Of a stretch of DNA of 64,000 nt, positions 26,848 through 35,027 are shown one piece after another. Below the pieces are notes generated by a model. It was not told the origin of the DNA and ran no database searches. It saw nothing but the letters and a program-made list of their open reading frames with translations. Location of the stretch: contig JAUWBH010000007.1 of the NCBI GenBank assembly GCA_030605085.1, forward strand, positions 1 to 64,000. The letters run 5' to 3'. A program made the translations under genes and the position numbers. Positions within the stretch are counted from its first letter, which is position 1, and every line of letters starts with the position of its first letter. Source of the DNA: Promethearchaeota archaeon (GTDB taxonomy: Archaea; Asgardarchaeota; Lokiarchaeia; Sigynarchaeales; SOKP01).

Positions 26848-27178
26848 ATAATATAATACCTTTATCTAAAATTTCCTTTATGAAATCATCACCAATTCTA
26901 ATTCTTTCCTCTAATTCACTGGGTTCATAAATTAAAGGAGATATCGGGATTTTTCGATTTGGATTATATATTATCCTTTTTACAGTAATAATTCTGTCAA
27001 CACTCCTTTCTTTCGTATTTTTTAAAATAAATATGTCAATATCACTATCTTCCATAGGTATTCCGTATGCGTATGAACCAAATAAAATTACCTTTATAGG
27101 TTTGTACTCTTTTTTTAAATCCTCTACAATTTTTTTTAAGATTGGTTTAATTTTATCATCTATTGTCATAATAATCAT
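26828..27178 (-). CDS. MNT-type minimal nucleotidyltransferase
   Basis: 116 residues. The active-site motif G-S-x10-D-x-D is GS at 34-35 with D46 and D48 (FGSYAYGIPMEDSDIDIF). In HEPN/MNT toxin-antitoxin modules this enzyme neutralises the HEPN RNase, in characterised cases by adding AMP to it. The gene overlaps the HEPN start by 20 bases, the usual arrangement. Since the partner carries a frameshift, this may be an orphan antitoxin. Confidence 0.85.
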   Translation of the reverse strand: MIIMTIDDKIKPILKKIVEDLKKEYKPIKVILFGSYAYGIPMEDSDIDIFILKNTKERSVDRIITVKRIIYNPNRKIPISPLIYEPSELEERIRIGDDFIKEILDKGIILYEEAVS

Positions 27179-27196
27179 TAATAATAAAAATAATAT

Positions 27197-27937
27197 TTAG
27201 TCTCGCTCAAGGATGATTGGTTCAATATTATATTGTTTAAGTATTCTTTCAAGCTCGCCCCTAATAGAATCTTTTACTTTAAGGCATAAAAAAAATCTCT
27301 GAAAAGTTTCTTTATATTGTTTTTCAAGAAATAAAAATTTTTTAATAAAGGTGCGGACCTTATCTAATTCGTTCAATTTGAATGTTGCTTCACATGCAAT
27401 ATTAGGGTTGTAGTGAAATATATCTACTTCCACATCTTTTGTATCAGGGTGTACTTCATTGTTTTCATCTATGAAATGTTGCCTTGTTTTTAATTTTACG
27501 TCAAATCCTCTTTTTTCAAATTCTCGTTTTACGAGAGAATATGAGATCCCTTCTACGATCTTTCCTTGATCGAAATCCATATCATCAAATCGCTTGTAGA
27601 CTTTATTAAATCTTTTATCTATTTGTTTTTGCACCGCTTCAAATCTCTGATCCATTTGTTTTTGCACCGCTTCAAATCTCTGATCCATTTGTTTTTGCAC
27701 CGTTTCAAATCTCTGATCCACCGTTTCAAATCTTTGATCCATTTATTTTTGCACCGCTTCAAAATTTTTATCCATTTTTTGCATAGCATCTAAAAATTCA
27801 TCACGAGTAAGAAAATGTTCTTTTAATAACGATATTTGAATTCTATCTATAGATTTAGAAACGGTCTCTTCTATTTTTTTATCGATTATTTCAAGTAGTT
27901 TAGGATCTATTGTTGTCATTTTTCTATAATATAACAA
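27197..27937 (-). pseudogene. Coiled-coil / PD-(D/E)XK-like protein (DUF3782-like) split by a stop codon
   Basis: Two in-frame halves meet exactly: the first 64 codons (from 27937) end ...NFEAVQK-TAA at 27743-27745, and the next codon is an ATG (MDQRFETV). Elsewhere in the repeat the same place reads VQKQMDQRF, so a Gln codon CAA became TAA. The middle has 11-residue coiled-coil repeats (MDQRFEAVQKQ). The C-terminal domain has a likely nuclease core (KDVEVDIFHYNP ... ACEATFKLNELDKV), like archaeal DUF3782 proteins. The second half could be translated from its own ATG, so a shorter product may survive. Confidence 0.75.
27631..27750. repeat. 33-bp tandem repeat coding for coiled-coil heptads
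   Basis: Units starting GCACCGCTTC or GCACCGTTTC recur at 27631, 27664 and 27697 with exact 33-bp spacing, followed by a shorter unit of 21 bp. Each 33-bp unit encodes 11 residues (MDQRFEAVQKQ). The near-identity of units suggests recent slippage or unequal exchange. The premature stop lies at the edge of the array. Confidence 0.8.
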
Positions 27938-28035
27938 TTATCTATTTATAAAAATTTGCCGATTTTTTGATTTTTGGAGGAGTTCCAGAAAAATTATCAT
28001 GTGTAGCGACAACTTAATTTAGCAGACTTATTATT

Positions 28036-28062
28036 AACAGTTGATATATTATATCAACTGTT
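28036..28062. promoter_or_regulatory. Perfect 27-bp palindrome
   Basis: AACAGTTGATATA, a central T, then the exact reverse complement TATATCAACTGTT. It lies between the TFB-like gene (end 28132) and the start of the coiled-coil gene (27937), both on the minus strand. It could be an operator for the coiled-coil gene or part of a terminator for the TFB-like gene. It lacks a following T-run on the minus strand, which favours an operator. Confidence 0.55.
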
Positions 28063-28131
28063 CGTTGAAACTTTATAAATACTTATATATATTTATAAAA
28101 ATCAAAAATGTGATTCAATTTATATAAAGGT

Positions 28132-28662
28132 TCAACGATTAGAAAGTAAATTTATTTTATTCAAAATATCTTTATACCTGGCACGAAGTGTTACTTCAGT
28201 TACTCCAACCTCTTCGACTATTTGCCTTTGACTAATTTTTATGCTTTTTAATTTTGAAGCCAAATATATAGCTGCGGCACATAATCCTTTAGGATTTTTT
28301 CCGGTGAAGCAAGTTTTCGCAAGATAAGATTGTAAAATTTTAATCGTTAGCATTTCCACGTAGAAATTTAATCCTAAATTTGCTATATAACGAGGTATTA
28401 ACGAAACAGGATAAGATATCGGATCCTTTAGGTTTGGTGCTTTAACTAATTTATAGGAGCAATTGAATGACTTTTTATTTAATGTTTCTTCCTGGTAGTT
28501 ATAAATTCTTCCATTATCGAATGTCAAATCAAAAATTATACCGTTTATAACTAATCCACACCGATTACAAACAGTTTCGCCCAGTTCTTCTTTGAAAATT
28601 AAAGACCCATTACATTCCGGGCAACATCTATGCTGCGTTAAATTCTCGTTTATTAAACCCAT
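28132..28662 (-). CDS. Short TFB-like factor with one cyclin repeat
   Basis: 176 residues. An N-terminal zinc ribbon with C14, C17, C32 and C35 (CPEC ... CNRC) is followed by a poorly conserved linker in the B-finger position (LVKAPNLKDPISYP). There is only one cyclin fold, residues ~95-176 (GKNPKGLCAAAIYLASKL, SQRQIVEEVGVTEVTLRARY), matching the second repeat of normal TFB, which is ~300 residues with two repeats. TFB recruits RNA polymerase to TATA/BRE promoters; a single-repeat form may be a regulator or a competitor. It sits at the edge of the signalling island. Confidence 0.8.
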   Translation of the reverse strand: MGLINENLTQHRCCPECNGSLIFKEELGETVCNRCGLVINGIIFDLTFDNGRIYNYQEETLNKKSFNCSYKLVKAPNLKDPISYPVSLIPRYIANLGLNFYVEMLTIKILQSYLAKTCFTGKNPKGLCAAAIYLASKLKSIKISQRQIVEEVGVTEVTLRARYKDILNKINLLSNR

Positions 28663-28696
28663 TATTATCTCTTATCTCTATTAATCTCTTTTGAAT

Positions 28697-29386
28697 TTAT
28701 GTTAAGAATTTTATTTTTTTTACCAATTCTCTTAAGAGTAAATTTCCCATTCCTAATTTTATCTTAGCAGAAAACATCAAAACTAATATAAATTTTAAAT
28801 CTCTAATTTTCATATATTCTGAACATACCTTCTGGCTGTTCTCTAATTCTAAAAACATTCTTCTTATATTAATCAGTTTTTTCTCGCTTCTAACTTCAAA
28901 CTCTCTAATTGTATCGAATAACGAGCCATGGGGAAGCGAGGAATATAATACCCTTCCCTCAAATGAAAACATCGCGCTGCCAAGAACCTCTTTATCGTCT
29001 ACACTTGCTCGCAAAAGGTTAATTAGTTCTTGAAATAAAGGCAACGAGGTAAAATTGTTTAATTCTTCTTCGGCTTTTGATATACTTCCAAACTCGTCTC
29101 CATCTGAATCCAATCCCCCTCCTTCGTAAAATTCCATTCTTGAAAAGTCAAAATCTACTGTTTGATAACCTCTGATCTTAAAGTTTTTATCAATAAAAGC
29201 TTGAAAACCGTGCTCGCAACTTATTCCAGTAGGTATGGAAACAGTAGTTAATTGTTTGCTCTGATTTATAATTTTTGTGGGTATTTTCAATTTTTTTTGT
29301 TTGTGGCACTTAGGACATTCAATAACTATGGTTTCGAATAATTCAACTTCGCTTATTTTTTCACTACTTACTGTCATATCGGTCAT
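28697..29386 (-). CDS. Zinc-ribbon plus roadblock/longin-like protein
   Basis: 229 residues. The N-terminal part has CPKCHKQKKLKIPTK, then SKQLTTVSIPTGISCEHGFQ and FIDKNFKIRGYQ; the spaced Cys/His (C..C ... C-x-H) suggest metal binding. The C-terminal half (VLGSAMFSFEGRVLYSSLP ... FILVLMFSAKIKLGMGNLLL) has the strand/helix order of a roadblock/longin domain, used by MglB- and Ragulator-like proteins to bind small GTPases. It is on the same strand as the GTPase fusion upstream, 343 bases away, so it may be a partner. Confidence 0.6.
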   Translation of the reverse strand: MTDMTVSSEKISEVELFETIVIECPKCHKQKKLKIPTKIINQSKQLTTVSIPTGISCEHGFQAFIDKNFKIRGYQTVDFDFSRMEFYEGGGLDSDGDEFGSISKAEEELNNFTSLPLFQELINLLRASVDDKEVLGSAMFSFEGRVLYSSLPHGSLFDTIREFEVRSEKKLINIRRMFLELENSQKVCSEYMKIRDLKFILVLMFSAKIKLGMGNLLLRELVKKIKFLT

Positions 29387-29729
29387 TCTCTTTCATTATT
29401 TTAATAATTTCTAGGAAATCTATCTTTATTGCTTCTATTAAATTAGAAAATCTTTTCAGTTTGTGGTAAAAAACCTTAATCATTATGTGTATATTATTAA
29501 TTATTTTATAAAAAGAAGATTATTTAAATGTTTATTTAATAATAATAAAACATTATTTATAAAAAAAAGGATCTATGTGGTAAAAATTCTAAACAATTTT
29601 TACAATAGAAAAAAATGTTAATTTTTTCCTATTAAATTATTGTTGAAAAATGTTATTTTTTTAGAGAAAAATTTTATCTTGACTAACTGCTCAAGAAAAA
29701 GTCTAAATAAATTCTAATTTTTTAAATTT
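29387..29729. promoter_or_regulatory. Intergenic region with promoter signals on the plus strand
   Basis: No ORF. The plus strand has TTCAGTTTGTGGTAAAAAA at 29456-29474, a TATTAATTATTTTATAAAAA block at ~29494-29513 that recurs after the transposase near 36922, and a TATA-like ATTATTTATAAAA around 29543-29555. A second ATGTGGTAAAAA follows about 25 bases further (29575-29585). A stem CTTGA/TCAAG is at 29679-29696. Together these suggest a transcription start at ~29577 directed away from the zinc-ribbon gene and antisense to the GTPase gene. Confidence 0.4.
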
Positions 29730-31211
29730 TTAAAATTGATAATTCGAAGCAATATATGTAAATAACTCGTCAATTCCTTCACCTGTTAAAGCAGATGTTT
29801 CAAAAAGCATACAATGATATTGATTAGCAATCTCTTCTGCCTTCAGTTTCGTTCCGTCTCGTTTTTCAAATAAGTCATTTTTATTTCCAACTAAAATAAA
29901 TGGTATTGTTTTATCTTTAAAATATAATCTACATTCATCTATCCAATCGTTAATTTTGTCTAGTGTTTCTATTCTCGTATAATCAAAAAATATGAGGACC
30001 GCTTTAGGTTTAAAAATATTATAATAAAATTTACGAATGTTTATGAAATTTTTCAAAGCTCCCATATCAAATAGCCTGAATATGATTTTAATCCTTTTTG
30101 TTAAAATAAGTTCTTTTTCTAAAATGGAAAGCCCGATTGTAGGTTTATACTCTTTTACAAAATTTCCATTGACATACATTTCGAGTAATGCACTTTTACC
30201 GCTCATTTCAGGACCAATTACAAATATTTGGATTATGATGTTTCTCCCCGAAAAGGAATCTTCTTTTGGTTTAAACTCCAACGTACTCCCATAGAGTATT
30301 TTTGGAATTTGTAAAGAAGTATTTCGATTACTTAAAATTAAAGAGATCTTTTCTGCAACTATATAAAAATAAGGGATAAAGTTATCTATATTAGAATATG
30401 AATCTGCAACAAGAACTAATAACGCAGGTATTGTTCCTAATTCTAGGTAAAACAATCTAAATTCATCAGTATTTATTGTACCGCTTTCAAATGATGTTTT
30501 TGTTGATTTCTTTATTTTTTCTATAGTTGGTTCTACTATACTCATAATTGTTTCTATTGTCCCCTCATCCAAATCTTTAACTGATTGTTGGACAATAACG
30601 AATCCATCAAGGTCCAAGACTAACGCCGCTATTAAATCTAAATCTTCGTAAGTTTTGTTTAAAAAATTTTCAAGTAGTTGGTTTAATAAAGACATTAGTA
30701 CCTTTTTATTTTCAATAAATTCATTTATTACTTGACTTTTTTTATCACTATAAGGACAATTAATGCAATTATTACGAGAACCACAATTTTTTGCTTTTAT
30801 ATTGTTTTCAATTAAGTCCTTTTCAAATGTTAAGAATGTTGATAGATCACCATTAAAATTTGTAAGTTCGGAGGAATGTTTATCGTAAAACAATGATGCG
30901 ATTTTAAGCATCTTACAATTAATTTCTTTTTGATCGTAGTCGAAATCTGAAACAATGATATAGAATAAATCTCTATCGCTTTGATCTCTATAAAAGTTAA
31001 ACGTAAATCTTTCAAATTTAATAGTTTTTATTGTAGAACCTGTAAGTTCTGTGGAAAAAGATTGAATAGCACTAATAAAACTGGATACCATTTGCATATC
31101 AGAACCTAAGGAATGTTCCTCCTTAAATCCTTCAAAATTTTGACTAAATATTAAAATTCCGCTCTTGATTATTAACACATTCTTAATTATAGGAATCCCC
31201 AAATTTTTCAT
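29730..31211 (-). CDS. Longin/roadblock-like domains fused to a Ras-like small GTPase
   Basis: 493 residues. Residues ~1-130 are longin-like (NVLIIKSGILIFSQNF, MVSSFISAIQSFSTELTG). A cysteine cluster CGSRNNCINCPY follows. Residues ~165-300 are roadblock-like (DLIAALVLDLDGFVIVQQ ... FYLELGTIPALLVLVADSYS). Residues ~325-493 are a small GTPase: G1 GPEMSGKSA, switch I Thr in EYKPTIGLS, G3 FDMGALKNF, G4 NKND, G5 ETSAL. The Gln that normally follows G3 for GTP hydrolysis is absent, so the enzyme may be slow or rely on a partner. The ATG overlaps the stop of the preceding roadblock gene by 4 bases. Confidence 0.85.
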   Translation of the reverse strand: MKNLGIPIIKNVLIIKSGILIFSQNFEGFKEEHSLGSDMQMVSSFISAIQSFSTELTGSTIKTIKFERFTFNFYRDQSDRDLFYIIVSDFDYDQKEINCKMLKIASLFYDKHSSELTNFNGDLSTFLTFEKDLIENNIKAKNCGSRNNCINCPYSDKKSQVINEFIENKKVLMSLLNQLLENFLNKTYEDLDLIAALVLDLDGFVIVQQSVKDLDEGTIETIMSIVEPTIEKIKKSTKTSFESGTINTDEFRLFYLELGTIPALLVLVADSYSNIDNFIPYFYIVAEKISLILSNRNTSLQIPKILYGSTLEFKPKEDSFSGRNIIIQIFVIGPEMSGKSALLEMYVNGNFVKEYKPTIGLSILEKELILTKRIKIIFRLFDMGALKNFINIRKFYYNIFKPKAVLIFFDYTRIETLDKINDWIDECRLYFKDKTIPFILVGNKNDLFEKRDGTKLKAEEIANQYHCMLFETSALTGEGIDELFTYIASNYQF

Positions 31212-31663
31212 GTCAATTTATATATATTATTTGAGACTTCTCCATCTTCAGTTTCTATAAGATATCTTGATAGTTCGTTTATTACTTTATCAAATTCAGA
31301 TGTAATCGGTCTTATATTCAATAACGATGGAAAAATTGCTAATAATTTAAGATTATCTGCTACAGATTGAATAAGGATCATAAATCCATTATTAAAAAAA
31401 TCGTCTACCACTCCCACTGATATTAATTCCCTTTTATTATCGAAGTCTATTAATCCAATATCATTCTTAGATAATGAGTCAATTGCACTATAAAATGCTA
31501 TAATTTTTTTTTCGTATAAATCATCATCAATAAAATCATCCTTTATTGTGGCAAGTATGAATCCTTCTTTGTCTAAAATAGAACTAGCTAAAATTTTTGC
31601 TCTTTTTTTAAAGATCTTAAGCAATTCATTTATCCTTTTTTCTAATTCTTCCATCCCAATCAT
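31208..31663 (-). CDS. Roadblock/LC7-like protein
   Basis: 151 residues. The core reads KILASSILDKEGFILATIKDD, then IIAFYSAIDSLSKNDIG, a strand ELISVGVVDD and NNGFMILIQSVADNLKLLAIF. This is the helix-strand pattern of MglB-like roadblock proteins. It overlaps the longin/roadblock-GTPase gene by 4 bases and is first in that operon. In bacteria MglB controls the Ras-like MglA, so a GTPase regulator role is likely (inference). Confidence 0.75.
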   Translation of the reverse strand: MIGMEELEKRINELLKIFKKRAKILASSILDKEGFILATIKDDFIDDDLYEKKIIAFYSAIDSLSKNDIGLIDFDNKRELISVGVVDDFFNNGFMILIQSVADNLKLLAIFPSLLNIRPITSEFDKVINELSRYLIETEDGEVSNNIYKLT

Positions 31664-31865
31664 TTTATTTTACCAATAATCCTTGTTGCTTCGAATTAAT
31701 CATAAAATACTATTTATTATCACAAATCTTTTTGTTTGCTGTTTTTTACGAAAAAATTATAAAAGAAGTTATATAAATAGCTTTTTAAATCGTAAAATTA
31801 ATTTCACTAAGATCTTTTAAATTGCACACAATTTAAGATATAACAAAGTTTAAATAATTCTATTT

Positions 31866-31910
31866 TTGTTTTGTAAATAATATTTACAAAAAATTTAAAA
31901 AAGATGTGGT
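31866..31910. promoter_or_regulatory. Palindromic upstream element, copy 1
   Basis: Holds the perfect palindrome TGTAAATA-A-TATTTACA at 31872-31888 in a longer block (TTTTTGTTTTGTAAATAAT, then AAAAAATTTAAAAAAGAT) that is nearly identical to 37240-37282 upstream of the MCP gene. It lies ~90 bases before the two-domain longin-like gene and in the divergent space with the roadblock-GTPase operon. Likely a shared operator or promoter element. Confidence 0.6.
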
Positions 31911-31979
31911 TAAATCCACTCAATATCTTTATCAAAATTTTTACAATTAAAAAATTAAAATTTATGCATGAAGTGAAGG

Positions 31980-32789
31980 ATGGTTATGGAAAATTCCCAA
32001 AAATCGAAAAGTGATTTAAAATGTTTGCAATTATGTGGGTTTGGATTAGTAAAGATTTTAAAAACTAATTCATGGGAGGATTTTAATGTAATTTTGCATA
32101 AGGGGATTAGTATGGCGCTTATTCAAAATGTAATTGACTTGAGTAAAGAAGAATTTTTAAATAACACGCAAGGTAATTCAATTATTCCTATAGATGATTT
32201 TATGATCTACAATTATTATTTTCAAGATAATAATGGAAATATCATATTTGTAATTTATATGGATGAAAAAAAACAACAAACGAATTACTCAAAGCTGTAT
32301 CTTATAACAAAAAAAATAAATAAATTTTTCACTTCAAATACCCCAATATCAGAAATAATAAATATTTTTAATACATTGATCGAGGTTCCTCGAAGTGAGG
32401 GAATAATAGCAGTTTTCATTCTTGATCCATCAGGAACTCCTTACTATTTGAAAATTAATAAAGTTAAAAATAATGTTGATAAGAACAAAGAAGCTATTAG
32501 TGGTTTTATTTCAGCACTACATTTACTTTCTAAAGAAATTTTTAATAAAGAATCAAGAGTAAAACTCAAAGAAATTAATGTTGGTAATCATCGATTTTAT
32601 ATGATTACAAGAGATAAAGTAATATTTGCTTATTTAGTAGAAAATCCTGATCATTTGATTCAAAGGTACATATACTTAATAGTAGATGAATTTTTGGACG
32701 ATTATAAAGAAGTTATAAAAAATTTTAAAGGGGATACTAGCCCATTTAACAATTTTGAAAATAAAATTAATCAATATTTTATAATATGA
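31980..32789 (+). CDS. Two-domain longin-like protein
   Basis: 269 residues, a close paralogue of the protein at 38396-39214 inside the chemosensory operon. The first half contains GNSIIPIDDFMIYNYYFQ and MDEKK followed by a KKINKFF helix. The second half (AVFILDPSGTPYYLKI, ISGFISALHLLSKEI, NHRFYMIT) has the strand/helix pattern of a longin domain and resembles the N-terminus of the GTPase fusion (FISAIQSFSTEL). No enzymatic motif. Probably binds a GTPase or forms a platform. After its stop a short frame MLEDIFWIIQEIW (32816-32863) may be the truncated start of a following gene. Confidence 0.65.
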   Translation: MVMENSQKSKSDLKCLQLCGFGLVKILKTNSWEDFNVILHKGISMALIQNVIDLSKEEFLNNTQGNSIIPIDDFMIYNYYFQDNNGNIIFVIYMDEKKQQTNYSKLYLITKKINKFFTSNTPISEIINIFNTLIEVPRSEGIIAVFILDPSGTPYYLKINKVKNNVDKNKEAISGFISALHLLSKEIFNKESRVKLKEINVGNHRFYMITRDKVIFAYLVENPDHLIQRYIYLIVDEFLDDYKEVIKNFKGDTSPFNNFENKINQYFII

Positions 32790-32869
32790 ATAGATAATAG
32801 AAGGTTTGTTAAAAATGCTAGAAGATATATTTTGGATTATCCAGGAAATCTGGACATTTTGAACTACCA

Positions 32870-33228
32870 CTCACTAACATGTGTGGATTCCTAATTCATT
32901 GAAAACAGCTCAACAAGATTTGGGAATCGTGCCGAGTCTTACATTTTCTCTAAAGGCTTAACTTTCCGCTATTCCATCGGTAGAATTCCGTTTCTTTTTG
33001 TAGTCGTTGGTTATCCGACCAAAGAGTAGGAATTAATTAAAATATATTTTAAGAGAATTAAAAAAAAAGTAGCGCGAAGATTTAGTGAATTCTCCTCAAG
33101 CTCAATTCATCACCTTCCTAAAGAGAAGGTGTTTTCTTGAGCAGTCAGGATAAAAATTAATACGATACTTTCATTATTCAAAGTTTTAAGGATTATATTA
33201 AAATGAAACATAGCCTTTTTACCACAAA
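32870..33228 (-). ncRNA. Candidate structured non-coding RNA
   Basis: No ORF, and more GC-rich than the flanks. A TATA-like AATTATAAAGA (minus strand, ~33249-33260) lies ~27 bases before TTTGTGGTAAAAAGG at ~33227, a plausible start. Reading the minus strand, a long stem CTCAAG/CTTGAG (about 33139 and 33105) encloses the hairpin CACCTTC/GAAGGTG. Further on are TTGGT/ACCAA and CGG/CCG hairpins around 32985-33020, and a closing helix ATTCCTA/TAGGAAT pairs ~33026 with ~32889. I could not match it to RNase P, SRP or other known RNAs. Confidence 0.45.
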
Positions 33229-33347
33229 CCATTTTTATTATTTTTCTTTATAATTTTAATACAAAAACATTGGTTAAAAGTCTTTTTTGTATTTTTTATG
33301 TTAAAAATTTGCAAGAATCAGAGGTGAATACTCACCACTGTTCATCA

Positions 33348-33381
33348 GAGCCCCGCGTGCGACTTTCACCGCACGGGGCTC
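33348..33381 (-). ncRNA. Group II intron domain V
   Basis: 34-nt hairpin with stem GAGCCCCGTGCGG / CGCACGCGGGGCTC and a GAAA-type loop, containing the conserved AGC catalytic triad near the 5' end and the two-base bulge on the 3' side. Its correct length and lack of mutations suggest that the intron is catalytically competent. Confidence 0.88.
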
Positions 33382-33497
33382 AAGCCCCAAGTGCTCAGCA
33401 TTATGTTACCATATCTCCTCTGGAGAACCTTCTCAGAAATCTCCCCGGAAGTTTCAAGTTACCAATCCACCACCTATAGGAGAAGAAGGTCATTATC

Positions 33498-35027
33498 TTA
33501 AGGATCTACTTTCTGCTTGTACCTCTGTTGGCGATCTCTCCAGTATTTACATGCTTTTGAGTCGTAAGGACTTGTATGAATCCTGACCTTTGGCCATTTC
33601 CACCATTTCTTGACGCATAAAGTATATGGTTCGACCAAGTGGATTCCCTGATAAGAGAAAACCCACTTTCTATTCCCTATTGTTTTCCAGTATCGATTGC
33701 GGATCCATTTTCGACCCCTCTTTCTAGGATGACGGTGCCTAGCCCATCGCCACATCATTTCCCATATACGATATGACAGATAGGTAAATGCTCTAAAAGC
33801 ATTACTCCATTTAAAATAATTACAAAATCCTCTAATGCGTTTATTCAAACCTTTTATAAGGTCTATCACATCGCTATTCCAGTTCCATCTCATATAATTC
33901 TTCAGCTTGATCATGAATCGATCTAACCTGTCCCGACTCGGAAAGTAAATAAACTCCTTAATGGAGCCCTCTCGGCGGTAAAATCTTCGGAATGTAAAAC
34001 CCAAAAATTTAAAACCTTCCGATAGGTTTACAATTTGAGTCTTTGCTTCATTCAGGTTCAGACCGACCGTTAAAAGAAAAGACTTTACCTTAGGTAACAC
34101 ATAACTCACTAAGACATCTCTAGATGGTGCAAGGATGATAAAATCATCCGCATATCGAAATAAGGCTACATCCTTATTATATCCCCCTCTATGCGATGGA
34201 GGCTTATACTTGTTTGTTCTTGAATAAATTCCGAACTGCCTTTCAAGTCCATCCAGGGCGATATTTGCCAAGAGAGGGCTAATAACACCTCCTTGAGGTA
34301 TGCCTTTCTTTTGCCTTTCAAATCCAATCTTACTAATTAAGCCAGACTTCAACCATTTTCTAATTATTTTCTGAAATGGGCTACTATTAATCTTTACCAA
34401 TAAAGCACCATGATCAATGTTATCAAAACATTTCGTGATATCAGCATCAAAAACCCATCCAGGGTGGGGTCTACATCCCTTTCTATGAACCAATGTAGTT
34501 ACAATATGACTTACCGCATCAATTGCACTTTTTCCTGGTCGAAATCCAAAGCTGTGGGGTTCAAACTTTGCTTCCCACTCTGGTTCCATTGCAAGCAGTA
34601 CTAAGGCTTGCATGACTCGATCTCGTATCGTAGGAATTCCAAGTTTGCGTCGATCCCCATTTGGTTTGGGGATCCATCTCACTTTCACAGGGTTAGGCTT
34701 GTAGTTCCTTAACTCTAAACTTTCTGCAAGAGATATTTTGGCTTTCCCCGTTTTAACTAAACATCCGTCAATTCCAGGTGTGTTTTTACCCGCATTGATT
34801 TCTGTAACGAGTTTTACCGCCAACAATCTTGCAGATAGCGATCTTACAAGTAACTTTTGATATTGCTTAACTCTCCAAAAGTTACCTATCTGAGCATCTC
34901 GGAAAATCTTTTGTTGTTTATTCTCGACTTGATGCTTGACCTGAGACCAATCAATCTGATCCCATTCAATTTGCACCCGCTGGTTGGTGCGTACAAAATT
35001 CTTTTCTGTCTCACGCCTTCCTTCCAT
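33498..35027 (-). CDS. ltrA: Group II intron reverse transcriptase/maturase, without HNH domain
   Basis: 509 residues. The RT palm has the catalytic FRYADDFIIL motif, with QGGVISPLLANI and FGFRPGKSAIDAV motifs before it. The thumb/maturase (X) domain contains LKNYMRWNWNSD and IRGFCNYFKWSNAF. The C-terminus ends SPYDSKACKYWRDRQQRY shortly after the point where related proteins continue into an HNH endonuclease, so the endonuclease is absent. Such introns usually move into single-stranded DNA at replication forks. The protein also helps the intron RNA fold for splicing. Intact reading frame. Confidence 0.95.
   Translation of the reverse strand: MEGRRETEKNFVRTNQRVQIEWDQIDWSQVKHQVENKQQKIFRDAQIGNFWRVKQYQKLLVRSLSARLLAVKLVTEINAGKNTPGIDGCLVKTGKAKISLAESLELRNYKPNPVKVRWIPKPNGDRRKLGIPTIRDRVMQALVLLAMEPEWEAKFEPHSFGFRPGKSAIDAVSHIVTTLVHRKGCRPHPGWVFDADITKCFDNIDHGALLVKINSSPFQKIIRKWLKSGLISKIGFERQKKGIPQGGVISPLLANIALDGLERQFGIYSRTNKYKPPSHRGGYNKDVALFRYADDFIILAPSRDVLVSYVLPKVKSFLLTVGLNLNEAKTQIVNLSEGFKFLGFTFRRFYRREGSIKEFIYFPSRDRLDRFMIKLKNYMRWNWNSDVIDLIKGLNKRIRGFCNYFKWSNAFRAFTYLSYRIWEMMWRWARHRHPRKRGRKWIRNRYWKTIGNRKWVFSYQGIHLVEPYTLCVKKWWKWPKVRIHTSPYDSKACKYWRDRQQRYKQKVDP

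Noticed and set aside
27631..27750. Possible CRISPR array
   Set aside because: The repeats are tandem with no spacers and encode coiled-coil heptads in frame.
27566..27793. Plus-strand ORF with LFLHRFKSLIH repeats
   Set aside because: It is the antisense of the 33-bp coiled-coil repeat.
32870..33228. Identification of this region as RNase P RNA or SRP RNA
   Set aside because: The conserved GAGGAAAGTCC-type and ACAGAA..GGCTTA-type blocks of RNase P, and the S-domain motif of SRP RNA, are not present in either orientation.
33270..33479. Plus-strand 69-codon ORF over the group II intron end
   Set aside because: It is the antisense of domains V and VI, whose RNA structure explains the sequence.
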